A DNA stretch of 64,000 nt, taken from assembly GCA_002104985.1 (NCBI GenBank), contig MCGO01000104.1, positions 81,139 through 145,138 on the forward strand, written 5' to 3'. Source of the DNA: Rhizoclosmatium globosum. Taxonomy: Eukaryota; Chytridiomycota; Chytridiomycetes; Chytridiales; Chytriomycetaceae. Positions 24,559 to 34,910 of this stretch are shown in pieces; the stretch's first letter is position 1, and every line of letters starts with the position of its first letter. Both the position numbers and the translations under genes were made by a program. The notes beneath the pieces were generated by a model, which was not told the origin of the DNA, did no database searches, and was given only the letters and a program-made list of their open reading frames with translations.

Positions 24559-24870
24559 TTACAGGAGTTCAGGGTGCTTCATGTGTGGGATAGAGCTGTG
24601 TGAGCAAACGTCACAGATGAGAGACTCAGCCTCAGCCTTGACTTGAGCAGAGGCAGCAGCAACGGCAGCAGCGTGGTGGTCGATGGTTGCGACCTTGGCA
24701 GCCTTGAGGGAGTCGGCAGTGGGGCGGACAACAGCTGGAATGGAAACAAGAGCAGGCATTGGACGGGTTTGGTTGAAAGAATGATTTGGGCGAAGAGAAA
24801 GCGCCACGTTCCCAATTTGAGTTGTTGATTCCGTGTTGATCCGAGAAACCCTAATTTTATATGGCGCCAC
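24559..24870 (-). CDS. small hypothetical protein
   Basis: A 103-codon frame starting MAPYKIRVSR, with an Ala-rich helix (DHHAAAVAAASAQVKAEAE) and a C-terminal CDVCSHSSIPH that could bind a metal. Not recognised. A possible upstream exon on the same strand near 25036 (starting MSITPLQ) ends at a good GTAAGT donor, but no acceptor joined it in frame. A TATAAAA lies at the putative start, so this may be a later exon or a spurious frame. Confidence 0.35.
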   Translation of the reverse strand: MAPYKIRVSRINTESTTQIGNVALSLRPNHSFNQTRPMPALVSIPAVVRPTADSLKAAKVATIDHHAAAVAAASAQVKAEAESLICDVCSHSSIPHMKHPELL

Positions 24871-25150
24871 ACGGACAGCATTTCTCAGCTTTCCCTTTTC
24901 CGTTTATTCGATTAATAGATTGATTCTAGTGGGACTTACTTGAGTTGTTGCTGGCGACCGTGGTAGTGTGATATTTGAACGTCGAACACCTAACCCTTGT
25001 TCTTCGTTCAGGTTCTGCAATGGCGTGATACTCATGCGTCACTTCGACAAAAACAAGGAGGAATGAGAACTTAGAATACCTGAGATAGCCTGATCTTTAC
25101 AGTGTAGTCTGATTTGGTTTCTCTTTTCGCTCTCGAAAACACTTGAAAAC

Positions 25151-25942
25151 ATGTCAGGAACTCCAGTCCCACTGCCACAGTCAACAAAGCACACAACGTT
25201 GCTATACCTACATCCTTCATTACAATGCATACAGCAAGCATCCGTTTCCCCTGAATCAAAAGACTACCACATTATGCAAAGCACAGCTCCAATCGCATCT
25301 GGATCAGTGCTGCTCGTAGAACACGTCATTCACGGCACAGAATCCCACCTCCAAAAAGTCCTCGCTGTCGATACTGCATTCAGCGATATGCTAGATCCAC
25401 GAGAAGGAACAGAAGGTTGTAACGAACCAATCAACAAAATCAAACACAATGCCTTCATTGGACCTGATGGATCCATGCGCCTGGGACCAATAGTAACACG
25501 ATTCAATCACCGCTGCGATCCTGATTGTTCTGTGCGATACGTGTATGAGGAGACAGAGTGCAAATTCAGACGGCATACTCGAAAAGATGGATTCGCTGTT
25601 ATTTATGCTATGCGGGATATCGAAAGTGATCAAGAAGTCTGTTATCAGTACAATTCGTACGCGCACGATCTATTTGGCTGTGATTGTGGCAGGACAGTTG
25701 AGGAACGAGATGCAATCTTGGAACGGAACCGCGATGTAGTTGGGCCGCCGATGGTGGAGGCAAATCGAAAGTTTCTCGAAGGACTCATTGGGCAGTTTCT
25801 TGACAAGAGGGAGGCGACGTGTGCGTATTGTGGGAAGGAAGTTCAGAATCTATGCAAGGGCTGTGAATCCGTGTCATACTGCGGAGCAGCCTGTCAAAGA
25901 TCTGACTGGGCTGCACACAAGGTTATCTGCAAGGCAACATGA
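25151..25942 (+). CDS. SET domain protein with C-terminal MYND zinc finger (SMYD-like)
   Basis: An intronless 263-codon frame. SET-domain marks: TRFNHRCDPDCSVRY (the FNHxCxPN loop), FAVIYAMRDIESDQEVCYQY before the YxxY-type end, and post-SET-like FGCDCGRTV. The C-terminus is a MYND finger: CAYCGKEVQNLCKGC, SYCGAACQRSDWAAHKVIC. In animal SMYD proteins the MYND finger splits the SET domain; here it follows it. Such proteins methylate lysines on histones or other proteins; the substrate cannot be told. The FNH motif ends in D instead of N, a change near the cofactor pocket. Its stop lies 58 bp before the next start. Confidence 0.85.
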   Translation: MSGTPVPLPQSTKHTTLLYLHPSLQCIQQASVSPESKDYHIMQSTAPIASGSVLLVEHVIHGTESHLQKVLAVDTAFSDMLDPREGTEGCNEPINKIKHNAFIGPDGSMRLGPIVTRFNHRCDPDCSVRYVYEETECKFRRHTRKDGFAVIYAMRDIESDQEVCYQYNSYAHDLFGCDCGRTVEERDAILERNRDVVGPPMVEANRKFLEGLIGQFLDKREATCAYCGKEVQNLCKGCESVSYCGAACQRSDWAAHKVICKAT

Positions 25943-25999
25943 ATAAATGCTGAGAGTTTCTTCCTCTCTTTCTTTTCTTTTGTTCTACTCAGTCTCCGA

Positions 26000-27837
26000 A
26001 TGTCCTTCATCGCCCACCAACTCCGTCAATACTCGCGCAAGGCAGCGATTGGCAAACTTGTCCAACAGCGATTGCAAGCCGCCGCAACTGGATCTCCACT
26101 CGAGCCTGAGCGTCCTCCGCCTCCTCCAAAACCAGTCCAAGATCCAAAACCCGATCGCCCAACCTCAGAACCAAAGGCACCCATTCTCGTTGCTCCAGAA
26201 TCAGCCGCGCTTGGACAAAACAGGATCGAATGGTAAGTTTCTACTCACAAAAACACAGCCCTTACCCTTTCCCCAACAGGTTCAGCGATCCTCACCTTCT
26301 CGCCAAACGCGTCTCCTCTCTCGTTGAATCAAAACAGCTTTGGTACGCCACAGATTTGATTCGCCGCCATAAAGGTGCTGCAAATAGTGTCGTGTATGGT
26401 CAATGGGTCAATAGTCTCGCAAAGACAAACCAGAAAGAAGCGGCTCTCAAAGCGTTTGAGGAAATGAAAGAGAATGGAAAGATTCCGACTCCACAGACGT
26501 ATACGATTATCTTTGGTATTCTGATGAAGGATATCGCAAAGGCTTCCGACAAAGAACAAGTTCGGGAAATGTTTGAGAAAGTCTTGGATTTGTGGAGAGA
26601 ATTGCAAGAGAGCGGAAGCGCCACTATTGTTCATGCGAATGCTGTATTGATGGCTTGTGTATCTGCTGCCTCCAGTGGAGGAGCTGAAGTTGGGATGTTG
26701 CTCTACAAGAACCTCTTGGCGAACCGTGATGCAGTCGAAAAAGCTGGAAAGAAGTCAAATAATCTCTTGATTCCGGATGTCGTGACATACACAACTGCAT
26801 TCCGTCTCGCAGCAGCTTCGAACAAGAATCCAATGGATGTTCTTGAGAAGGATTTCATTTCATCGAAACTGGCACCAGACTCTCCCATGGTCACGTCTCT
26901 TCTCACTTATTTCTTCAATAGTCGAGAAAAGCTGGATGCTCATAATTTTAGAGTGTTTGCAGCAGCTGCATTCAATCTTCCTCAATTAGTAATTCAAACA
27001 AAGAACGCTCGAAAGCAAATCAGTAGAATATCTGTTCCAATATCTGAGTTACTCACAAAACATCAGAAATCGCTTCAGCTGGAAACACGAACCCTTGATC
27101 TGATATTTCGATTTCTCGTCAGAACAAGAGGGTATACAATTGGCGTAGATATTTTAGAGCAACTTGAAAAATCCGGACAGTTGAAATCTCTCATTGATAC
27201 TGGCTTGGCACGTACCTCTGTGAAACTGTACTGCGGTGCCCGAGAATACTCAAAAGTTGTCCACTTCGTTGAACATCGAATTCCAAAACTGTTTTTGGAT
27301 AACGAAGCACCTATTAAGCTGAAACAAGAGCTAGTATCTTCGATAGCTGTAAAAGCACTGTCAACAAAAACACAAGACCCAACTCAGTGGACGAAAACAA
27401 TACTTGAAATCTGCGCGCAACTTCCGCCTTCCCCTGTGTTACCTCGCGTACTTTCTGATGAAGCCATCTACTCAAACACAATAACCAACTGTCTTCTAGC
27501 CTTGAGCAATATGCCTTCCCAAGATACATCATACACTATCCTCGCCGCCAGAATCGCAGCTGCCTATGCGCCAGCAAGTCTCAAAGAACTCAAAAAATCG
27601 AATCCATGGGCCCACCGTGAAATTCTTTCGGCTGCAATCCCTGCCCTCGAACAAGGCATGGCTGTGATTACTGAATACTCCAAGAAACCTATTCATTCAA
27701 AAGCCGATCTTTCAAAACGAGGTACTGACGTCGTTGGCGCAGATTTGTTTAGAATTGAAAAGGCGACTGAGAGTTCTGTTTCGAAGGAAGAGTTTTCACG
27801 ATGGGAGAGATTACGACGAGAGTTGGAATCACTATAG
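26000..27837 (+). CDS. mitochondrial PPR-like protein
   Basis: Two exons (26000-26232, 26280-27837) give 596 aa. The N-terminus (MSFIAHQLRQYSRKAAIGKL, basic and without acidic residues) looks like a mitochondrial presequence, followed by a Pro-rich spacer. Helical repeats of pentatricopeptide type follow: VVYGQWVNSLAKTNQKEAAL, AFEEMKENGKIPTPQTYTII, then VVTYTTAFRLAAASN. PPR proteins bind organelle RNA for processing, stability or translation; some are mitoribosome subunits. The exact member is not recognised. No frame damage. Confidence 0.75.
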
Positions 27838-27931
27838 CAATAAAGAGAGCGTTTACAGTATATTTATCGTGAATCGATTTTATTTGGTACAAAATACAAA
27901 CAGGGGATTTATTGATAACACGACGATGATA

Positions 27932-29852
27932 TCAGTCCATTAACCTAATATTCTCATCATCTGCTACTGCTTCGGCTCTTCGTTTTGATGCCCAGACAGC
28001 AATAACTAACGATACAACAGCCGTGATTTGAATCAACAAGAAAGCCATCCACGGTGCCTGCATAGTGACACTTGCAAACACCCACATTCTGCCGGCAATT
28101 GGTGGAGCGATAGTGTTGGCCAATGCTGCACCTGTACTCGAGAGTCCAAAGGCAGATCCAAGAGACGATGGAGCCACGCTTTCACAGATCAAAATCATAG
28201 TACTGTAAGAAACGTTAACAATACTATACTTGATCAACAAAGAATCGCGTACCTCAGGAATACAACGGACTCGATAATTCCACTCAACCCCATCCAAATA
28301 CTAATCCAAAACCATGAGACTGACGTACTGCCTCCCAAAAGTCCAAGTCCAATCGTAACTGGCAGAATTGCCGCCATTCCGAAAATGTACGAACGGAATG
28401 GACCAAACCTTGTCACAACCCATTGAACAGCAACAATCTGGAAAACGAGCCGAACAGAGAACGGAATAGACATAGCGAACGAAGTGTCTGTTGCACTCAT
28501 ACCCAAACCTCCATTTTCCACTGGAGCAGAAAAGAGGAGTGGGAATGTGGAAGCCCACGACATTGTACAAAATGAGATTAATACGTACAGTAAGATGGCG
28601 ATCATGAGTTGACGAGACTTGAGTGCTGCCATGAAAAAGTTTTCTTTGCGGCGGCGGTTACTCTCGGTTGCTGAAGAAGCTGAAGTCACAGTTTCCTCAT
28701 TATCGGAATCATGCTCAACAACACGACATCGCGTTTCCCGGAACAGAATAGTTGTACTAAACCAAACTATAATACTTGATACCGCAAGGAAAATGGCCAC
28801 ACCCAAGATTGGCAGTGTTCCCTTCTCCCAAGTAGCTCCATTCACGAGGATACCTCCAATCATGGGTCCAAGAAATCCACTGATTGCATATAAAAGGCCA
28901 TGTAAAGTATACGCCCAACTCCGTCCAACTTCGTCTTGGTGGATATCTCCCAACGCGCCTTTTGCGACTGTGGAGTTTGCACCAAACACTCCAGCCAAGA
29001 AGCGGCAGAGCATTGTAATAAAGAACGAAGATGTTGATAGCCCGAGAATGAATGTTGCCAGACCAGAGACGAGGAGGTTCAGGAGTAAGATTGGTTTGCG
29101 GCCCTGTCAGCAGAGTCAGGAACCAGAATAGAAACAAGTTCGGAACCCTAATACCATACTATCACTTGCAGCACCCCAGAGAACATTTGTAGCCAGTGTC
29201 GGAAGGAAGAAGACTCCCGCAAGGAGACCTGGCATGTAAAGCGATCCTATTAGCTGTCCATCGTGATTTCAAATAGTCCCTCACCACTCTTGATTCCGAT
29301 CTGCGTCTCCTTCTCGCCCACAGGAAGGTCCGCACACAACATCCGCACAATGAATGGAATGAGTGGCCGCAGCATAAACTCTGTCATGACTTCCGGAACA
29401 CAGGCCGCCAAGAGGACGTAGGTTTGTGTTTTGGGACTGGCTATGGGAGATTGCACCATTTTTTGGAAGAGTTTTTCTTGTTTATTGTCACTTTCGTCTT
29501 TGAAGGCTTCGTCTGCGGATCGCTTTGATTTGGTTTGAAGGAGGATTGATGTGCCTGAGTTGCTGCCCCCGAGTGTCCTTCCGCCGCCACTGAATGCTGC
29601 ACTGCTACTGCTCGATGTAGCACTGGAACTAGTTGAACCATCTTTCTTAATCGATTGCGAATTGTTCTTTGCCGTAGCATGTTTCTTGAAGCATTTCAAG
29701 CACCGCGTTTTGTACTTTGGTTCAGTCGCTGGGATTTGGGCTGAGCAGTCGATGCATTTACGAGACTTTTCTTTGTTTGATTGTGAGTCCGTCTTTGATT
29801 CGGTCCTTGTGCGGGTTTGGGTTGTTGTGCGGGTTTGAGTTCGAGTTGCCAT
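27932..29852 (-). CDS. MFS transporter with zinc-knuckle-like N-terminal extension
   Basis: Four exons (29852-29285, 29246-29155, 29103-28253, 28202-27932) give 593 aa. MFS marks: motif A rebuilt across a splice (GAASDSMGRKPILL), LCRFLAGVFGANSTVAKGALG in TM4, and the TM5 glycines LYAISGFLGPMIGGIL. About twelve TM helices in all, resembling the tetracycline-resistance-type drug:proton antiporters; substrate unknown. The first ~140 residues are soluble: Arg/Thr-rich, then CIDCSAQIP with RCLKCFKKH (a CxxC..CxxC pair that could hold Zn), then Ser-rich linker. A later Met (MVQSPIASP) would give an ordinary MFS, so the extension is a prediction. Confidence 0.8.
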
Positions 29853-30052
29853 TTGTTTGAACTTTTGTGGCGCTTGTTGTCTACCTTCCCACTCAAATAA
29901 TAAGAGTACATGAAATCATTCCATGATGTCTATCCCATAATTTCTGCTGGTTTGGTCACGCGACGTTTTGGGCGATCTCAGGTCAATCTCTCCACAAGAA
30001 AACAAAACAGGAAACAGCGATATACACGGTACCACTCAACTCGAAGCCAAAA
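29853..30052. promoter_or_regulatory. shared upstream region of two divergent genes
   Basis: 200 bp between the MFS start and the coiled-coil gene start. It must hold both promoters. No box could be assigned. Confidence 0.4.
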
Positions 30053-31559
30053 ATGAGACTCGATATTCCTAGTGTTGGATTACAGTACTTCCAAGTAAGT
30101 CGCACATCCTTCTCCAACCCTTCCTTGTATTCCAGTGAATCTTGGGATTTACATGGTCGTTGCTTCGCCACTGATACGATCTAATCACTCGAACGTGTGT
30201 AAGCTTGATCGATTGGTTGTTGTTTCTCAATATATGCTCCGTTTACACCCAAACCCTCCGTAAATCTATTTGAATCTGAACGTACCTGCTGATATCAGAC
30301 TCTCCCTTCATGGAATATCCTCCAAAGTGTTGGACTTGGCAATCGCTTGAAAGAACAGTCGCAAGAGAATCTTATTGAAGAACTCAGACAGGAAAACATT
30401 GAAAATCTGATGTTGATGAGCACTTATGACCACTTGAGCAAGGCAAAAGACAGAAAGATCGAGTCGTGAGTGCAAAGTATCTGATCCTTATTCTTGTCTA
30501 ACGCGTTGTGTATCTTTAGATTGAGAACAGAAATTGAACTTCTCAAGAAGCGGAACAACCAAGATACTCGTTTCCATCTCGACACAATCCAAATACACCA
30601 AGCGCTATATGAGGATACAATCAATCAGTTTAATGTCGAAAAAGACCAAAATATTTGTTTCCAAGAAGGGATAATTGGGGGATTTAAATGTTTGGAGAAA
30701 TTGAATGAACAAAAGCACGAATGGGTAACCAGAAAGTGAGTTTCAGCAGGTTTACAAAATGTATCTAAACAAATATTTTTAGATTAAATGTTGAAGTAGA
30801 CTTGTAAGAGCGGAGTAGATTCTGGGACTTTATTCTAACACGTTTTTTCATAGATTAAGGATCAAAATCGAGGAGCTGCAGAACGCAAATAGAAAATATA
30901 CTCAATTACATCAAGATACCCTTAAAATACAGACTTTTCCCGCTGTACTCCATAATCCAACCAATTATCTCTCAACCAAGAAAATCAAAACTGATGAATT
31001 GAAGAGGCACTTGACCATGTGGGAGGCAACACGAATGACTAAAGAAGAAATGCAAAAAGTTGAACTAAGCAAAGACAAAGAGTTGGAAGCATTGGAGATT
31101 CTAACAACTAAAGAGTTGGAAGCAGTGGAGATACTTACGACTAAAGACACGGAAATCAAAGAAAAAGAAAAAAAGATTGACACAAGAACAGAACAAGATC
31201 ATACTCGTCCCCAGCAGCTAATTAAAGTGAAACATCAGGAGAGGCGAAAGAAATTGAACGAAAACACAACATCCTCTTCGGTTTTGGGGATTTGCGCAAT
31301 CTTCAACAACTACTTAATTTATATCTTGGATGTTCTCTTCAGACTTCACCAAGTTTTCACCTTCTACACTGATTCCCGAAATTACGACCGTGCCATCAAA
31401 CGAGCGAAATATACCATTAAAGCCATCATTCTCAATCAAGAAACTTACCAATACACAACCTATTATTCAAAACTTGCAAGAGTGAGCTATCGAGTGTTAT
31501 GTGGTTTATGTTGTTTTCCGTGTATCATTATTTTTCTCTTTCTTATCTCCTTTACATAA
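30053..31559 (+). CDS. coiled-coil protein with C-terminal membrane anchor
   Basis: Five exons (30053-30094, 30299-30465, 30520-30735, 30783-30803, 30854-31559) with consistent phases give 383 aa. The first intron (204 nt) is the weakest choice. Three successive introns share phase 2, and each following exon starts with the same coil pattern (LRTEIELL, LNVEVDL, LRIKIEEL), as if made by exon duplication. A charged repeat KELEALEILTTK / KELEAVEILTTK follows. The C-terminus has two hydrophobic segments, the last CCFPCIIIFLFLISF ending the protein, like a tail anchor. Function unknown; a tether or scaffold on an internal membrane is inference. Confidence 0.6.
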
Positions 31560-31634
31560 ATATATTTGCGAACTGATAATAAACTATACCAATATGATGT
31601 ACTTTTCCTTATTTTTATTTTATTAACCATCACA

Positions 31635-33972
31635 TTACTGTCCAGCAATCTTAGCCTTCACCCAATTCTCCAACCCCCCAAGCACAATCAACTCCTGCGC
31701 CGCCTTCCCAACAACAGGAACAGAATACTCCCTGACAACACCATCCTTCGACAACTTCAACACTCCAGCTCCATACTCAATCTCCGCTGTCCACCCCGTT
31801 CGAATCGTCGGCGTTTCCTTGGGTTTCCCAAATTCAGCAACCAAGTCCCGGACGAGGTCAGGGACTTCGAGACAGAGCAGGCCGTTGTTGATTGCGTTTC
31901 GTTTGTATGTTTCGGAGAGGGAGCCGGCGAGGATGAGTGGGATTCCGGCGTGGAGAAGACATGTGGCGGCTTGTTCGCGGGAGGAGCCTGTTCCAAAGTT
32001 AAAGCCGGAGACGAGAACGTCGTTCTACGTGTGAGTAATGGGTTAGAATGAGAAGAGGGGAGGCGGGAAAGACGAGGGATGTGTACCTTTTTCAAAATGG
32101 AGGTGAATTTGGGGTCGTAGTTACGCATGGCGATTTTGGCCATTTCAGAAGGTGGAATGTCATCTTGGTATGTGAAAGCTCCAGGGTAGATTCCGTCCGT
32201 GTCCAAGTTGTCTTGTGGACAGAAAATGAGCTCTCCGACGTGTTTAGAAGGAAAACCTTCAATAGTGCTGTCTGCAGATTTTGCAGAGCTACTGGCTGAA
32301 GGTTTTGGCTTTGGTGGAATGGTGACTGTGAATGCGGGCGTCTTGGGACCAGCTGCAGTTGTCTTGGAGGGGATCAAAGCTTCAGGCGACGAAATCTTTC
32401 CAGTTACAGCCGAGGCGGCAACAACGGCAGGAGAAGCCAAGTAGGCTTGAGCAGATCGAGATCCCATACGTCCTTTAAAGTTTCGGTTCGTAGCACTGAT
32501 TCCCACTTCTCCATCCTGCAATAGTCCCGCACCAAGTCCAATACATGGCCCGCATCCCGCTGGGAGAACTTTAGCACCCGCATCAACCAACACACCCCAG
32601 TCTCCGGAAGCCTCTGCATCGCGTTGAACTTCTTTGGAAGCTGGAGCAATGTAGAATTCGACGCCTTCAGCTACCTTATGACCACGCATAACCTCTGCAG
32701 CGGCTTTAATGTCGGATTGACGAGAGTTTACACATGAAAGGAGGTAAGCCTTGTGAATTTTGATGTTACGGGATTCGAGTTCTGAGAGAGGAGTTGCAAC
32801 TTTGACACTGTTTGGTCCACTGATGTGAGGGGATAAAGAGGCAAGGTCGAATGTAATGTGTTTGGCGTAGACTGCGTCTTTGGAGACTGGTTCGGCGGCT
32901 TCCTTCTTGAGGGCGTCAAGAGCTTTGGCGTTGATTCGTTTATGGTTGGGCCCCAACACATTGATTCTGTTGGCAACAAAGTCGATTGTTGTTTGATCGA
33001 CAGGGAAGACTCCGGCAAGGGCACCCCATTCTGTTGTCATGTTCGCAATTGTGAGACGTTCGTCAATAGAGAGAGAGGCAGCACCGGGACCGGTGAATTC
33101 AATGGCGTGGTTGAGGACTTCGTCCTTGTTTAGGAGACCACAAAGAGCGACAATCACATCCTTTCCAGTACATCCTGAAGGGAGCTTTCCAAGCAACTCA
33201 ACCTTGGCTACAGGAGGAACCTTAAAACATAGTTAAGTTCTTTTGTTTGGTTGTGAAGATGGGAAGGGTGGAGATGGAGGTGAAAAATCGCGCTGATAAG
33301 GACTGATAAGACGTTTCCACAGTCTCGCATTGATAATAGAGCCTCGTACAGCACACTTTCGGTTAATAGAATGTCGTTATTGTTTCTGTGCAGAGATGGA
33401 AGATGGTGGTATGTGGGAGTGGAGCAGAGAGCACGAAACAAACAGCCAAACAAGTTACAACACACCTGCCACCACGTGCGACCCGTAGCCCAGATCGCAG
33501 CTGCATCCGTACGCACAATCGGAGTGCCCAGACATCCAATACCGCCGTACATGTTTGAGTGCGAGTCCGAGGCCACAGCCATCGACAGCGGGAAGGCATA
33601 GCCCTGCTCCACCATCGTCTGATGACCAATACCAGTCCCAGCCGGATAGAAGTCGACGCCCTTTTCCCTCGCAAACTTTTCAATCTTTGCATACTTTTCC
33701 AAATTCTTCTCCGACTTGTTCTGGACGTCGTGGTCGAGAGTGAAGACGGCCTGCGACGCCCGCGCAAACTTTGACGCGCCGATCGATGCAAACTTTCCGA
33801 GGACTGCGCCGGTGTTGTCGTGCGTCATCACGTGCGCCGGCGAGATGGACACAAAGTCGCCCTGCTTCACCGGCAAAGACACGTCAACGGCATACTTTTG
33901 GACGATCCGCTCGATAAGATTCTGCGGCGCACGCGAAAGTGGCGCGCTTGAGAAGTGGCGCATTCGGAGCAT
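31635..33972 (-). CDS. LYS4: homoaconitase, mitochondrial
   Basis: Three exons (33972-33466, 33220-32087, 32024-31635) give 676 aa, near the yeast length. It interconverts homocitrate and homoisocitrate in the alpha-aminoadipate route to lysine, a route typical of fungi. The N-terminus [16 protein letters not shown] is a likely mitochondrial presequence. Aconitase-family marks: [43 protein letters not shown]; cluster cysteines in [11 protein letters not shown] and [21 protein letters not shown]; and in the swivel domain [14 protein letters not shown]. Homoaconitase is favoured over aconitase by RVxLLGKLPxG-type text and the VNSRQSD loop. The first intron is long for this locus (245 nt). Confidence 0.92.
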
Positions 33973-34206
33973 CCTTTCTTGACTTGTGTGGTGGGTGGGT
34001 GGGTTGGTTGGTTGGCTGTTTGCTGGTTGTTTTTGTTGGTTTTCGAAAGACACTATGATTCTTGAAACCCTTCTAGTGCCAACCAAATAACGTCACTTAA
34101 CTCAATGGATGTGAAACCGGTTACATTTAAAAAAGGACAGCACAACTTATTACTTGAGAGTAATAAGAAAATCGCTCCAAAATGGTCCGTGCCATTCGAA
34201 AGTCAC

Positions 34207-34288
34207 GACAACGTGGCCGAGCGGTTAAGGCGACAGACTAGAAATCTGTTACTCTCTGAGTGCGCAGGTTCAAGTCCTGCCGTTGTCG
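34207..34288 (+). tRNA. tRNA-Ser (anticodon AGA)
   Basis: Acceptor stem GACAACG (34207-34213) pairs with CGTTGTC (34281-34287), discriminator G. The D arm is GCC...GGC; the anticodon loop CTAGAAA holds AGA at 34240-34242; a long class II variable arm (ACTC..GAGT) is typical of serine; the T arm is GCAGG TTCAAGT CCTGC. No intron. Internal A and B boxes (TGGCCGAGCGG and GGTTCAAGTCC) are the targets of the TFIIIC complex whose large subunit is encoded at 8-15 kb. Confidence 0.97.
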
Positions 34289-34289
34289 C

Positions 34290-34293
34290 TTTT
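34290..34293 (+). terminator. Pol III terminator of the tRNA gene
   Basis: TTTT two bases after the end of the mature tRNA, the standard minimal Pol III stop. Confidence 0.8.
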
Positions 34294-34910
34294 GGAATAT
34301 CGGTGGTGGTGAAAAGAAGAGGGTTGTAGTTTGCAGCACTGTGGTATGCAATGATACCTCAAGGCTGAGAGGAGATGCGCACGTTTCTCTGCAACTTAAA
34401 TTTAATATAGTCAGAAAACATTTATCGAAATTCGAATTTACAGCAACACCAGCTCGATTAAAACACATCGGGTTTTTATCATCATCCAGCATAAAACAAT
34501 AAAAACTCTGAATCCATCAACGAGAAATGATAGGTGGAACGAGCAGTGCAGGATATGTGCTTTGTCAACATCTATACGAATGTGCCAAGCTACTCATGGG
34601 CGCTCCAAAATCCCAATTTGAGTCTCAAAAATGATTGAATCACTGGCAAATGATAACATTCATTTCTGTAATGTTCAGGAATGAAATGATTAGAATAAAT
34701 GTAATTCGGTGAGAAAGAGGCACATGAAGGATGAAGGAAGAGCCAGAACGGATCGGAATAGACCTGGTGACGCCACTCGTTTTTTTCTGGTCATGCTTTC
34801 TTTGGTCACGAACATATTTAATTGCCACTCTTTGATCAAATGACCTGAATGAAATCCAGTTAAAAGCCTTCTTCCTTCGCCAAACTCCAGTCAGAATTAA
34901 GCAAAGAAAA
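34294..34910. other. intergenic, upstream of M28 peptidase
   Basis: No convincing coding frame, RNA or repeat. It presumably carries the promoter of the secreted peptidase that starts at 34911. Confidence 0.4.

Noticed and set aside
24579..24881. Leu-rich alternative frame overlapping the small hypothetical gene
   Set aside because: Composition is that of an out-of-frame reading (LLLPLL, PSRLPRSQPS) of the Ala-rich frame beside it.
31819..32444. Plus-strand frames opposite homoaconitase
   Set aside because: They are complements of well-conserved aconitase-family coding sequence on the minus strand.
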